From the NCBI GenBank assembly GCA_002469305.1, contig DKEY01000004.1, forward strand, positions 17,574 to 56,744: a stretch of 39,171 nucleotides of DNA, written 5' to 3'. The notes under the pieces were generated by a model, which had not been told where the DNA came from, searched no databases, and was given only the letters and a program-made list of their open reading frames with translations. The stretch comes from Sulfurospirillum sp. UBA6810 (GTDB lineage Bacteria > Campylobacterota > Campylobacteria > Campylobacterales > Sulfurospirillaceae). Positions 1 to 8,755 of the stretch are shown in pieces. Each line of letters opens with the position of its first letter. Position 1 is the stretch's first letter. A program made the position numbers and the translations under genes.

Positions 1-151
1 TTGGTCCAAGAGGATGACACTCAGGATCAACTTCTGCGGCAACTACTGTTGAAGTAAATGCACGTCCTCCTAATCCCATCCACTCTGAGGGAACATCTTC
101 TATCTTATAGCTCAGGGTACTCATATCCACGCGATAAATTTTATCCGCCAT
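1..151 (-). CDS. Aldehyde:ferredoxin oxidoreductase paralogue, N-terminal part (cut by window edge)
   Basis: This is the first 50 codons of a second tungsten-pterin aldehyde:ferredoxin oxidoreductase, reading off the left edge. The start ATG is at 151-149, with a TAAGGAG-type ribosome site at about 158-166. The translation begins MADKIYRVDM and contains EDVPSEWMGLGGR and EVDPECHPLGP. It matches the N-terminus of the complete AOR at 3148-4884 almost position for position, and the DNA at 1-25 is nearly identical to 4734-4758. The family oxidises aldehydes to carboxylates with ferredoxin as acceptor. The two copies flank a two-component system, which suggests a tandem duplication. The catalytic part lies outside the window. 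Confidence 0.9.
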   Translation of the reverse strand, partial: MADKIYRVDMSTLSYKIEDVPSEWMGLGGRAFTSTVVAAEVDPECHPLGP

Positions 152-291
152 TGTATAACTCCTTATAAAATTTGAATTTATACAATGTTATTACAAGTTT
201 ATAGCGTGAAAATAGCGATATGGAAAATAAGAGTATTTCTTGAGTTTTTTTGTTGTTTTTTTTAAAAGTGTTTCAATTTGTAATTAAAACT

Positions 292-951
292 TTACTCTGG
301 TCTTTTTATCATATAGCCAACACCTCTGATATTGACTATAAAATCCTCTTCCAAATTATTTTTAAGACGATTGATTTCTGCTCTGATTGTTGCTATATCA
401 ACTTCGACATCATCCCAAACATGTTCCATGAACATTTCATAACTGCATACGATTCCACGATTGTAAGCTAAAAACTCTATAATCTGTGATTGTCTTTTTG
501 ATAATACTTGTGGCTCATTGTTAAAATACAGCGTCATATTTTCTAAGTTGAAGCTATAAGAGCAGGAGAGCCTTTTATGTTTTCTTTGGGTTTGCATTTG
601 ATTTGAAATTTTATTGATTCGTATATTGAGTTCTTTCAAATGAAAAGGTTTTTTGAGATAATCAAAACATCCCAAATCAAAAGCTCGTGAGATATCTTCT
701 ATATCTATAAGCGTTGAGATATAGATAACTGGTGCCATCTTTTTCTTTACATGTAACTCTTCAAGGATACTCAAACCATCTATATTTGGAACATTGATAT
801 CAAAGATGAGCAAATCAAAACTCTCTTTTTCAAGTATCTGTAAACATACATCCCCATCTCTCACAGAGGTAACCACATGTCCTACTGTGCCAAGGTATTG
901 TGTTATTGCTTCATTGAGTAAAATGTCATCTTCAAGTACCAATATTTTCAT
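292..951 (-). CDS. OmpR/PhoB-family response regulator
   Basis: Two-domain transcriptional regulator of 219 residues. The receiver domain (about 1-118) has the acidic pocket ED at 7-9, the phosphoacceptor D51 in LLIFDINVPNIDG, and the conserved Lys in YLKKPF. A C-terminal winged-helix DNA-binding domain follows (about 128-219), with the usual LENNLEEDFIVNIRGVGYM-like end. The start overlaps the stop of the upstream sensor kinase by 4 nt (ATGA), so the two are translationally coupled and almost certainly partners. Because the pair lies between two AOR genes, control of aldehyde oxidation or of the tungsten enzyme is a reasonable inference. The sequence does not prove the target. Confidence 0.93.
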   Translation of the reverse strand: MKILVLEDDILLNEAITQYLGTVGHVVTSVRDGDVCLQILEKESFDLLIFDINVPNIDGLSILEELHVKKKMAPVIYISTLIDIEDISRAFDLGCFDYLKKPFHLKELNIRINKISNQMQTQRKHKRLSCSYSFNLENMTLYFNNEPQVLSKRQSQIIEFLAYNRGIVCSYEMFMEHVWDDVEVDIATIRAEINRLKNNLEEDFIVNIRGVGYMIKRPE

Positions 952-2849
952 CTATTATCCAATTTAAATTTATATCTAAAAGTTGTCATTTTCTCATCTG
1001 AACACAGTTCTATGCCAACTTCTTCTTCATCACATATCTTTTTTACCAAGTTCAAACCTAAACCAAAGCCATCTTTTGATTTTGCTTCACGATAATACTC
1101 TTCAAATATCAACTCTGGTTTTTGGATTTTTCTGGAGTGAGAAGCTATATCAAATGCACAATAATCTCCCTCTTCTTTGAGCGATATGTATATATAGGAA
1201 TCTTCATAGGTATATTTGATTGCATTTGTAAGGTTGTTGTCTATGATTCTTTGTAGTTTCGTTTCATTGAAATAAAGATATATCTCCTCACTACTAGCTT
1301 CAAATATAAATTTTGATTTTGCTTTATCTGCCACTTGTGCAAAAAAATCAACCCTGCTTCGCACATAATCAACCAAGTCTATTTTTCTCTTCACATAGGT
1401 GATTTGGTCTTTTTTTACAAGATAACTCAAATCATCATAAAGAGAAAATATACTTTTTACCCCCACTTCCATATTTTCAAGATACGCACTCTTTCCAAAT
1501 GCGAGTTCATGCAATTCTATGTTATTCATGATGACACTTAGCGGAGTGTTCATCTCATGAACGGTATAGCGCAAAAACTGTTTATGTGCTAACAAAAGAT
1601 TTTTCGAGTAATTCATCTGTTCTTGCAATTTTCTTGATTGTTCATCATAATCACAAGCACTCTGTTGGATAAGATTTGTAAGAGATTGTATCGTCTTTGC
1701 GTAAGCCTCTTCTTTGAGGCTTATCAGTGCTTCTTCACTCTCTTTTGTGATACTGTTTTGCTTTGCATCTTCACTTAAAGCCACAACTGTAAGTGTTTGG
1801 TTTAAAAGTTCATTGTGCCCATCTTTGTGAAAAAACTCGGAATAGGTAAAAAATCCACATGTAGGTGCGAGATTTGCAAAAGGTTCTGCTTGCAATTTTA
1901 TCAAATCAGGCATATACCTTCTTCTCGCCATACAAGAGTAGATGTAAAAAGCTTCAGCTTTTACCTTTTGTAAGTTTTTTAAAGCTTCTATCGGACTTTT
2001 TAAAAGAGACTTAGCATCTCCAAATCCTATCTTGACCTTATCTCCTTCACTCAGATTTCCACCACAACTCAAACTACCATCTTCGTGTTTTGCGATAACT
2101 GCTCTTGCTTTTGGCACACCTTTGGATTGTATGATAAGAGGAAACTCAGTTTGAGAGACATTGCTCCCTAGATATTTGCTATAAAAATCAACAGGTTTCA
2201 TCCCATCTATCTTATATATCCTATTTCCTTTTACCTCTTCGATAGTATGTTCTATCCCGATGGCTTTCCAATCAAACTTATAGTCAGTTGCTATTTGCAA
2301 AACATCAGAGTTTAAAGATACACCAACTGCACCTTTGCTGAGCAAAGTCTTTTGTGCAGATACAAAGGTTTGGATAAACTTTCCATTGTCTCCAGCCATA
2401 CCGCCACATATGGGTATAGACGAATCATAAGACTCTATCCCTTTTAAAAACTCTTCTGCATTGATATTTGTTCCATCTGTAAAGAGGATAAGAAGTTTTG
2501 TTTTTGGGGTGATAAGTTTTGAAGCGAGATTATAACCACAGGCAAAGGATTCTTCTTCACTCTTATAGTTTTCATAGGCTATTTCTAAATGTGTTTGTTC
2601 AAAAACACTTATAGAGATAATGGTTTTAAGAAGAGTTACCTCTTCATCGCATATCTCTCCATCAGTTGTTGTTCCCAAGATTACAGCTTGTGGGATATAC
2701 TCAAATATCTCTTTAACAATAGATTCTAAAACTTCTTTATTTTGACCACAAAATATCTGAACTAGTACATTTTTCTCTTCTTTAAACAAAGAAAAATCTA
2801 TAATTTCAGATACTAAACCTGCGGTATATGTATAATTATATGTTTTCAT
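948..2849 (-). CDS. FIST-domain sensor histidine kinase
   Basis: A 633-residue sensor kinase. Residues about 25-210 are a FIST domain and about 215-365 a FIST-C domain, a small-ligand sensing module thought to bind amino acids or similar small molecules. A coiled-coil (about 370-420) leads to the phosphoacceptor helix with H431 in VHEMNTPLSVIM. The ATP-binding domain has an N-box (LQRIIDNNLTNAIKYT) and a G2 box (GFGLGLNLVKKI). The G1 box is weak (FDIASHSRK in place of DxGxGI), so ATP binding may be atypical. No membrane segment is visible, so it is a cytoplasmic sensor. It precedes and overlaps its response regulator and lies between two AOR genes. Confidence 0.92.
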   Translation of the reverse strand: MKTYNYTYTAGLVSEIIDFSLFKEEKNVLVQIFCGQNKEVLESIVKEIFEYIPQAVILGTTTDGEICDEEVTLLKTIISISVFEQTHLEIAYENYKSEEESFACGYNLASKLITPKTKLLILFTDGTNINAEEFLKGIESYDSSIPICGGMAGDNGKFIQTFVSAQKTLLSKGAVGVSLNSDVLQIATDYKFDWKAIGIEHTIEEVKGNRIYKIDGMKPVDFYSKYLGSNVSQTEFPLIIQSKGVPKARAVIAKHEDGSLSCGGNLSEGDKVKIGFGDAKSLLKSPIEALKNLQKVKAEAFYIYSCMARRRYMPDLIKLQAEPFANLAPTCGFFTYSEFFHKDGHNELLNQTLTVVALSEDAKQNSITKESEEALISLKEEAYAKTIQSLTNLIQQSACDYDEQSRKLQEQMNYSKNLLLAHKQFLRYTVHEMNTPLSVIMNNIELHELAFGKSAYLENMEVGVKSIFSLYDDLSYLVKKDQITYVKRKIDLVDYVRSRVDFFAQVADKAKSKFIFEASSEEIYLYFNETKLQRIIDNNLTNAIKYTYEDSYIYISLKEEGDYCAFDIASHSRKIQKPELIFEEYYREAKSKDGFGLGLNLVKKICDEEEVGIELCSDEKMTTFRYKFKLDNR

Positions 2850-2908
2850 TATGCATATTTTACTGTATCATCAGAAAAAAGTAGGCATGTTTGTAAAAAT
2901 ATATATTT

Positions 2909-3148
2909 TCAACCACCACCTACTTTAGGAAAGAGAGCGAGTACATCGCCCTCTTGTAAAACATATTCCTCTTTTTCATGTCTGGAATTCACCATCAAAA
3001 CACCAAGTGGAAGTTTATGCTCACTAATGCCAAGTTCATCCATGATGTCCTTTGGCGTTGTACCACTTTTATATACCCTTTGCTCTACTTTGAATCTATC
3101 GTCTCGATATTGAGCAAAGAGTTTTACTGTGATATTTATCTCTTGCAT
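2909..3148 (-). CDS. MoaD/ThiS-family sulfur-carrier-like protein
   Basis: A ubiquitin-fold protein of about 79 residues ending in PKVGGG. The C-terminal Gly-Gly is the thiocarboxylated tail used by MoaD to donate sulfur to molybdopterin. I prefer the ATG at 3148, which overlaps the AOR stop (TGATG), over an in-frame ATG 12 nt upstream. Coupling directly behind an AOR gene is common, because these enzymes need a bis-pterin tungsten cofactor. It may therefore be a dedicated pterin-synthase small subunit for this enzyme, or another sulfur carrier. The final Gly-Gly and the gene order support the call; the exact partner is inferred. Confidence 0.85.
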   Translation of the reverse strand: MQEINITVKLFAQYRDDRFKVEQRVYKSGTTPKDIMDELGISEHKLPLGVLMVNSRHEKEEYVLQEGDVLALFPKVGGG

Positions 3149-4884
3149 CAGAAATTCCAAAACTCATCTATCTCTTCATTTGTAAAATCCCACACTACAT
3201 TGTGTGGAGGAAGTTTTTCATACTTCATAAACTCAGGGATTCTATCATCTGCACTTGTTAAGCCTGCTTTTATATTGAAATCTCTCTCTGTTTTAAGAAT
3301 TGTTGCTCCCAGATTTGTTACATCATCTCCTGTAAGAGCTATACCAAATCTTGCATTTATCATATCTATAAGAGCTGGTAAACACTTTGGATCATCAAGT
3401 GCAGGGAAAGCGACAAATATACACATACCTGTACTATCAACTGCAGCTGAAGCTATTTGAAGATTTCTTGCAAGAACTACTTGTCCATCTTTTTTAAGAG
3501 GATCTACATAACCACCACTATTTAAAATGTTTGTTGCAACTGCATAACCAGCTGTATGGTCAGCTCCCATAGGAGAAGTCACATAAGTCACACCCTGACC
3601 TTTGATAGCTCTTGGCTCATAAGCTGGGATTGATTGTCCTTTTACAGTTGGAACTCTTATGAGTCCATAAATCTTACCAAGATTGTAAGCACCACTTCCT
3701 AGTATGCGACCTATTGGAGTACCTGTAGCCATATCATGAGCAAGTAATTCATATGCCTTCTCACCATCTCCATACTCTAAGATTCCAGCATCAACTGCAA
3801 GTCCTAAAGTCACACCAGTCTCGATAGCATCTACACCCAAATCATCCATCAAAGCATCGATTTTTGCTATCTGATCTAAGTCTTTGATACCAAGGTTTGC
3901 GCCAAATGCCCAAATCATCTCATACTCAAAACCTGATGTGAGATAGTTTCCATCTTTGTCATTATAAGTTTGTGAACACTGGATAACACAGCCCGCATGA
4001 CAACCATGCGTTGTACTACCACCTCTTGCTTTGATATTTTCAGCCATCGTTTCGCCACAGATATTTTCTGCAAACTCAAAGTTACCACTTCTAAAGTTTC
4101 TTGTAGGGAGTCCACCAGCTTCATTGATGATATTTACAAGTACATTTGTTCCAAATGCTGGTAAACCTTCGCCACTGATAGGGTTTTCTTGCAAGGCTTT
4201 TGTGAAAATCTTACTCGCTTCTTTGAACTTTTCAGGATCAGCGATAGTCACTTCTTTATAATCAGCTGCATCAACCGTTATACACTTGATTTTTTTAGAA
4301 CCCATAACAGCACCAAGACCACCACGACCGTGACTTCTTAGTTTTCCTTTTGGATCTTTTACAGAAACGTTTGCTGTGAGCATTTTCATCTCACCTGGGC
4401 GTCCTATACTCATAACAGCTACTTTTTTATCATACTTCTCAAGCATAGCATCAAGAACTGCGTAGTTGTCTTTTCCTACAAGCTCAGGTACTTCTATAAA
4501 CTCTACTTTATCTTTTGTTACATGTAACTGGTAAAACTTAGTATCATCTGCAGGAATTCCTTCGATGATGAGGGCTTTTACACCTAGCTTTGCAAATATC
4601 CCAGCACTCGTTCCACCAACGTTACTTTCCTTGATACCACCAGTAAGTGGACTCTTAGCTCCTAGTGAATTTCTACCACTATTTGCTGCACTTGTACCTG
4701 AGAGTAAACCAGGAGCGAAGACCATCTTGTTATTTGGTCCAAGAGGATGACACTCAGGGTCAACTTCTTTTGCTACTATGGTAGATGTTAAACCTCTACC
4801 GCCAAGTCCCATCCACTCTGCTGGAACATCTTCAATCTTAAAACTCAAATTACGCATATCCACACGATAAATTTTATCTGACAT
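3148..4884 (-). CDS. Aldehyde:ferredoxin oxidoreductase (tungsten-pterin enzyme)
   Basis: Complete 578-residue AOR-family enzyme, close to the usual 580-620. The N-terminal domain (about 1-205) carries the pterin-binding Gly-rich stretches, such as GLGGRGL and LRSHGRGGLGAVMGSKK. The [4Fe-4S] ligands are C295, C299 and C303 (GCHAGCVIQC), with a distal Cys at 488 (STGMCIF). The CxxxCxxxC spacing differs from the CxxCxxxC of the Pyrococcus enzyme and, as I recall, fits YdhV-like AORs. Substrate is therefore uncertain: aldehydes, or possibly another carboxylate/aldehyde couple. A strong AAGGAGA ribosome site precedes the ATG at 4884. The gene is followed by the coupled MoaD-like gene and has a truncated paralogue at 1-151. 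Confidence 0.93.
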   Translation of the reverse strand: MSDKIYRVDMRNLSFKIEDVPAEWMGLGGRGLTSTIVAKEVDPECHPLGPNNKMVFAPGLLSGTSAANSGRNSLGAKSPLTGGIKESNVGGTSAGIFAKLGVKALIIEGIPADDTKFYQLHVTKDKVEFIEVPELVGKDNYAVLDAMLEKYDKKVAVMSIGRPGEMKMLTANVSVKDPKGKLRSHGRGGLGAVMGSKKIKCITVDAADYKEVTIADPEKFKEASKIFTKALQENPISGEGLPAFGTNVLVNIINEAGGLPTRNFRSGNFEFAENICGETMAENIKARGGSTTHGCHAGCVIQCSQTYNDKDGNYLTSGFEYEMIWAFGANLGIKDLDQIAKIDALMDDLGVDAIETGVTLGLAVDAGILEYGDGEKAYELLAHDMATGTPIGRILGSGAYNLGKIYGLIRVPTVKGQSIPAYEPRAIKGQGVTYVTSPMGADHTAGYAVATNILNSGGYVDPLKKDGQVVLARNLQIASAAVDSTGMCIFVAFPALDDPKCLPALIDMINARFGIALTGDDVTNLGATILKTERDFNIKAGLTSADDRIPEFMKYEKLPPHNVVWDFTNEEIDEFWNF

Positions 4885-5095
4885 AGCATCTCCTTTGACA
4901 TAACCTTATATATTGTATGCCAATAAAAAAAATCAATAGTTAAAGGTAAAAAATATATAACCATAATAAAAATATGCATTTTTTGCATATCCTTTTTTAC
5001 ACATTTTTTTAAGAGTATTTTTGTGTGAAATATTTTTGCAATTTTTACAGAAAATTTTTATTTATGATTTTATCTTATTTTAACATTCTAGGTAG

Positions 5096-5101
5096 TATAA
5101 T
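5096..5101 (+). promoter_or_regulatory. -10 box of the tRNA promoter
   Basis: TATAAT lies about 20 nt upstream of the tRNA 5' end, in a T-rich leader. This is the position expected for the -10 box of a tRNA promoter. No clear -35 hexamer is visible, which is normal for these AT-rich genomes. Confidence 0.6.
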
Positions 5102-5120
5102 GTCACTCTCAAAAACAGAT

Positions 5121-5197
5121 GGGTCTTTAGCTCAGTTGGTTAGAGCACTCCGCTCATAACGGAGTGGTCGGGTGTTCGAGTCACCCAAGACCCACCA
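5121..5197 (+). tRNA. tRNA with CAU anticodon (elongator Met, or Ile2)
   Basis: A full cloverleaf of 77 nt can be read. The acceptor stem GGGTCTT pairs with AAGACCC. The D-stem is GCTC/GAGC. The anticodon stem CTCCG/CGGAG encloses loop CTCATAA, giving anticodon CAT. The T-stem is GGGTG/CACCC with loop TTCGAGT, and CCA is encoded. It lacks the GGG/CCC anticodon stem of initiator tRNA, so it is elongator Met or lysidine-modified Ile2; the sequence alone does not separate these. It marks the change from backbone-like genes to accessory genes and is a plausible island attachment site, although no second copy of its 3' end was found in the window. Confidence 0.95.
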
Positions 5198-5474
5198 TCT
5201 TTTTTATCCCTTAAAATCGAACTTTAAACAACTTTTGAAAAGAAAATATTTTACTTAAGTTTTACTAGGGGCATACCTTGGGACATACTTTTTGTTTTTT
5301 TGGCTTTTGACTAAAACACCTAATATAACCATCCCTACAATATGTATAAAAAATAATTATTTGTTATACATATATTCGCTCTGTCTCCAAATTTAGATTG
5401 ACTATAAGTTTGGAAAAATAAGCATATTTTTATCATTTTATTTTTGTAATCTATAATGGCCTGAAAAATCAAGT
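5198..5474. other. Gene-free stretch downstream of the tRNA
   Basis: No convincing gene or RNA. A GC-richer patch at about 5266-5290 reads, on the minus strand, MSQGMPLVKLK then stop. Such short GC-richer remnants next to a tRNA 3' end can be leftovers of an integrase or an attachment region, but this is only suggestive. The rest is AT-rich spacer. Confidence 0.35.
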
Positions 5475-5696
5475 CTAAAGAGATTCTTTTATACTTTTTA
5501 AATCTTCAATTAGCAGCGTAGCATTTTTATCACTTGTATAATATCTATACATTTCAAGCTGTCTTAAAGTTATTTCTACATTAAATAGACTTAGGTCATT
5601 TTCATAATAATCAAATAAACAACTTCTCGCTTCTTGTATTTCACCTTTTAGCATTAAAAACTCAACTTTTGATGAGAGTTCCCACCAATTATTCAC
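5475..5696 (-). pseudogene. Probable C-terminal fragment of an unknown protein
   Basis: An open frame of 73 codons from a GTG at 5696. The open frame continues upstream of that GTG (NYGEIYSKLNTYSFD) to a stop at about 5744-5746, with no ATG/GTG plus ribosome site at the beginning. It therefore looks like the tail of a longer, lost gene rather than an intact small gene. The product is helical and acidic (for example SSKVEFLMLKGEIQEARSC) with no recognised domain. It lies between the tRNA and the protease gene, where debris of past integration is expected. It could still be a real small protein. Confidence 0.4.
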
Positions 5697-5940
5697 ATCA
5701 AAACTATATGTGTTTAGCTTACTATAAATTTCACCATAATTAACTTAACCCAAATTGCTAGTTAAAAACTAGGTTTTGTTTGTCCTCGCTAAGCTTTAAA
5801 AAGCAATTCTCAAACGAAGTATAAAATTCTGCAAAGATTTTTAAGTTTAAGTTCGTATTATAGCCTTTAACTGAACCGAACGTTCCTAAAACTACAATTC
5901 GTTTGACAATAGTATGTATTCTCATAGATAGAAGACTAAC

Positions 5941-7341
5941 CTATATCCTTCTATCTTGGGCTATCTTGTATACTTTTTGAATTTCTTCAAAACTTTTTAT
6001 CGCTTCAATCCTATCTAAGATCACTCTTTTTTTCTCTATAAAATCAATTATGATATATTTTTCTTGAGAACTGTTTATGGTATCTACAAATTGTGCAAAA
6101 TTTGCAATTTTTATCCCATTTACGAATTCTATAACAGAAATATTACTTGTGTAGCCACGATTAACGCTGTGTGGAAAAATAGTTTTTATAAATACTACAG
6201 GTTCCTCAAATTCTGCATTTTTTTCTTGCTGATAAAAAAGCATTTCATAAGCATATTTCTCTTTATCAAGTGCTGTGAGAAGATTTTTTGTTAGAGGCGT
6301 AAAGATGAGTCCTGCGAAAATAAAATATTTTGGTTCTTGGTTTAGCTCCATTTTTATCAATGGATCTGCATATTTGAGTTTGTATGAAACCTCTATAATT
6401 TTTGTATCTCTTAAAACACTCAAACGAACACTCTCTCCAACTTGCTTAGAGTGCAGCACTATTTTATAATCTACCCTGCCAAGTTTTGTGTCAATTGTTC
6501 CATTATTTGCTATTGGTTTTCCTTCTATTGTCAAAAGGATATCTTCGTTTTTTAGTTCACTATCATTTCTATCAACAAAAGTCACCAATACGCCTTCATC
6601 TTTTAGATTATAGTACTTTTTCATTGTTGGATTTTCGATGGTTCTTGTTGTTGTAGCAGTAAAATGCAGTCCATCTATCTTGCCATCTTGTACATCTTTT
6701 AAAAAAGTGTTGATGAGTATGGCAGGAACAATATAACCTATATTACTTGCATTTTTCAAGCTCTGCATTGCGATACCAACAAGTTCTCCCTCTTTATTTA
6801 TAACAGGACCTCCACTGTTGCCACTGTTGATTGCAGCGTCTATTTGTATAGACAATAGATTATTTTTACTCCAAACATATGGTGTGTACTCAATTCGCGA
6901 GATAATTCCTGTAGTAGTTGCTATACTATCGCCACCTATAGGATACCCCAATACTGTCACTGGATCTCTATGTGCTATCTTTTCATTTAAAGCCAGAGGT
7001 TTGGTATCGTTAAAAAAACTCTCCTCTTGCACTTCCAAGATTGCGAGATCTGATTGATTTGAAATATATTTTATTTTTGCTATGTATTTATTTGGATCTC
7101 CCTCTTTCAATACTTCGATAAAATTGGCGCCACCAACTACATGTGCAGATGTTAAAATTTGATGATTTTCTATGATAGCACCAGACCCTGTATACTTATA
7201 AACGCTAGGTGCTTGCCATGGAAACTCATAGTTAAAATAACTCACTGATGCGAAGATTTTTACAACAGAACTGGTTGGAATTTTTGAACCAAATAAGTTT
7301 GTAACTAAAAATAATCCTAAGATAAATAGTAACTTTTTCAC
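5941..7341 (-). CDS. Periplasmic Deg/HtrA-type serine protease with PDZ-like region
   Basis: A 466-residue trypsin-like protease with an N-terminal signal peptide (about 1-18). The catalytic triad is visible: H67 in TSAHVVG, D98 in NQSDLAIL and S176 in NSGNSGGPV. The region after residue 215 is PDZ-like (about 235-305), with a second poorly conserved PDZ-like domain towards the C-terminus. That layout is closer to the plant Deg9 or atypical Deg group than to classical DegP. It would act in the periplasm in protein quality control or regulated proteolysis. It has its own upstream promoter with the island's shared 13-nt element (7425-7455), with a leader of about 75 nt, so it probably responds to the same signal as the defence-like operons. 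Confidence 0.9.
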   Translation of the reverse strand: MKKLLFILGLFLVTNLFGSKIPTSSVVKIFASVSYFNYEFPWQAPSVYKYTGSGAIIENHQILTSAHVVGGANFIEVLKEGDPNKYIAKIKYISNQSDLAILEVQEESFFNDTKPLALNEKIAHRDPVTVLGYPIGGDSIATTTGIISRIEYTPYVWSKNNLLSIQIDAAINSGNSGGPVINKEGELVGIAMQSLKNASNIGYIVPAILINTFLKDVQDGKIDGLHFTATTTRTIENPTMKKYYNLKDEGVLVTFVDRNDSELKNEDILLTIEGKPIANNGTIDTKLGRVDYKIVLHSKQVGESVRLSVLRDTKIIEVSYKLKYADPLIKMELNQEPKYFIFAGLIFTPLTKNLLTALDKEKYAYEMLFYQQEKNAEFEEPVVFIKTIFPHSVNRGYTSNISVIEFVNGIKIANFAQFVDTINSSQEKYIIIDFIEKKRVILDRIEAIKSFEEIQKVYKIAQDRRI

Positions 7342-7424
7342 AATACTCCTTTTATAATATTTTTAACGATGGTTTCTAGCATCTCTTTGTCTACCCACAA
7401 ACTCATTGTTAATTTGAAAGTGGA

Positions 7425-7455
7425 AGTGTATAATGTAAATTAGACATAATTTGTC
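7425..7455 (-). promoter_or_regulatory. Shared-element promoter upstream of the Deg protease
   Basis: Read on the minus strand, the element GACAAATTATGTC (7443-7455) is followed by 12 nt and then TACACT (7425-7430) as the -10 box. Extended by one base each side, the element is a perfect inverted repeat with arms AGACA/TGTCT. Element and spacing match the six other copies in this window. It also lies just past the stop of the ssb remnant. Confidence 0.6.
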
Positions 7456-7459
7456 TATC

Positions 7460-7701
7460 TTAAAAAGGAATTTCCTCGTCATTGATGCTATTTGAGTCTT
7501 TTGAACGTTTCTGTCCGTTTTGGTCAGTCCATTGATCAAATTTGAGTTTACCTTCTATGAGAACTTTTGAGCCTTTTTTGAGATACTGCTGTGCTATCTC
7601 TGCTGTTCTTCCAAAAAATGAAATATCCACAAACAGAGTATCTTCACTTTGGTTTCCATCTCTTGCTTTAAATTTCCTACTATGATTATTTTATTAAACA
7701 T
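7460..7701 (-). pseudogene. ssb: Broken single-stranded DNA-binding protein gene
   Basis: Starting from ATG 7701, the first codons read MFNKIIIVG, the typical SSB start. The next recognisable SSB sequence (KFKARDGNQSEDTLFVDISF onwards) is in another frame, after loss of roughly 25 codons of the first OB-fold strands. It then runs through FFGRTAEIAQQYLKKGSKV and KFDQWTDQNGQKRSK and jumps almost directly to the C-terminal tip NDEEIPF. The disordered linker and part of the OB fold are therefore also missing. Two deletions make it non-functional as written. It follows the WYL gene closely, which suggests a former WYL-ssb operon. The tip resembles the ends of the proteins at 15596 and 17035. Confidence 0.8.
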
Positions 7702-7713
7702 ATCTTTCCTTCT

Positions 7714-8670
7714 TTATTTTAGGTATTCTCTCAATTCATTTTCTATCTTTTCTTTCAACTCCATCGGTTCTATAACCCTCACATGCGGAACCCATCTTTT
7801 AATAAGCTCTTCTATCTCTATGAGTTGTGTAACTTGGTACTTTATAACTAGATTACCATTGTTTTTCGTTTCTAATATCTGTTGAGATTTGAGATATTGT
7901 TTTGATTTAAAATAGTATGCTTTACTAGCATCTACTTCTACGACAACATTTATAAGATGTGTTCTAAATCCTCTTTGATATCTAGGAAATGGAGTTTGTA
8001 TAAACTTGATAAAGTCTTCAATCTCATAGTTTTTTTGATAGGTCTTTTGGGTATCTTCTATATTTTTTATCTTAGAGATGCGATAAAGACTAAATTCAAA
8101 TTCTTGATTATCTATCTCACATGCAAGATAAAAGTTTTCATTCAAAAAAACTATCTTATATGGATTTACTTCTAGTTTTTGCATCTTTGAAGATACGGGA
8201 TACTCTATGATAATACACTTTTGATGCCTTATCGCATTTTCGAGTTTTTTAAATATAACTAGATCATCAGGCTTTGATTCAAAAGGCTTATTTTTGAACT
8301 CGTAGCATTTACTTACATCTTTGATTTTACTTTCTAGTATTTTTCGATCACTTGGTTCGATATCTAGATTTTCAAACATATTGCTCTTTTGGGCAAGGTT
8401 AAATGTCTGTACTAACAAAGAGAGGAGATCTGGTTTTAAAAAGTTTTCAAAAGACTCTTTAGTGACTGCTTTGTAACAGCCTTTTTCACCACGAACTAGC
8501 TCAAAACTCTGTGGAAAATACTCTTTGATAACATCAAGATCTCTTCTTACTGTTTTATCACTCTTACCTTCCCATATCTCATCATGGAGTAAGGTATCTA
8601 TACATACTTTCTCACCATCATTAAATCTTTTAAGCAGTTCTAGCACTCTTGCTGTTTGGTTTGTTGTCAT
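7714..8670 (-). CDS. WYL-domain transcriptional regulator
   Basis: About 318 residues. An N-terminal HTH (about 1-65; ARVLELLKRFNDGEKVCIDTLL, then DKTVRRDLDVI as recognition helix) is followed by a WYL domain (about 130-200, with NENFYLACEID in place of the WYL core) and a WCX-like C-terminal domain. Proteins of this family (BrxR, CapW, PafBC) bind inverted repeats and often control defence or DNA-damage genes, sensing nucleic acid or nucleotides through WYL. I favour the second ATG (8670) because GGA lies 6 nt before it; the first ATG is at 8676. The gene has the shared 13-nt promoter element, compatible with autoregulation, and is the best candidate for the regulator of that element. Confidence 0.88.
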   Translation of the reverse strand: MTTNQTARVLELLKRFNDGEKVCIDTLLHDEIWEGKSDKTVRRDLDVIKEYFPQSFELVRGEKGCYKAVTKESFENFLKPDLLSLLVQTFNLAQKSNMFENLDIEPSDRKILESKIKDVSKCYEFKNKPFESKPDDLVIFKKLENAIRHQKCIIIEYPVSSKMQKLEVNPYKIVFLNENFYLACEIDNQEFEFSLYRISKIKNIEDTQKTYQKNYEIEDFIKFIQTPFPRYQRGFRTHLINVVVEVDASKAYYFKSKQYLKSQQILETKNNGNLVIKYQVTQLIEIEELIKRWVPHVRVIEPMELKEKIENELREYLK

Positions 8671-8702
8671 AGTCATTCCATTTATTGTTTTTTAGTTTAG
8701 CA

Positions 8703-8733
8703 ATTATAACTTAGATAGTAGTCATATTTTGTC
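8703..8733 (-). promoter_or_regulatory. Shared-element promoter of the WYL regulator
   Basis: Minus strand: GACAAAATATGAC (8721-8733), 12 nt, TATAAT (8703-8708). The start codon is about 30 nt downstream of the -10 box. The element overlaps where a -35 box would be, so a bound protein would block or replace -35 recognition. Confidence 0.65.
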
Positions 8734-8755
8734 CAAGAATTATTTTTATTACTCA

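Noticed and set aside
2978..3460. Plus-strand open frame opposite the MoaD-like and AOR genes
   Set aside because: It is a shadow of well-supported minus-strand genes and has no ribosome site or recognisable domain.
5266..5290. Integrase remnant behind the tRNA
   Set aside because: Only about 11 codons of ambiguous sequence; not enough to support homology.
5748..5772. Integron attC-like or terminator palindrome (CTAGTT/AACTAG)
   Set aside because: The stem is short and AT-only, with no matching attC core sites and no cassette structure around it.
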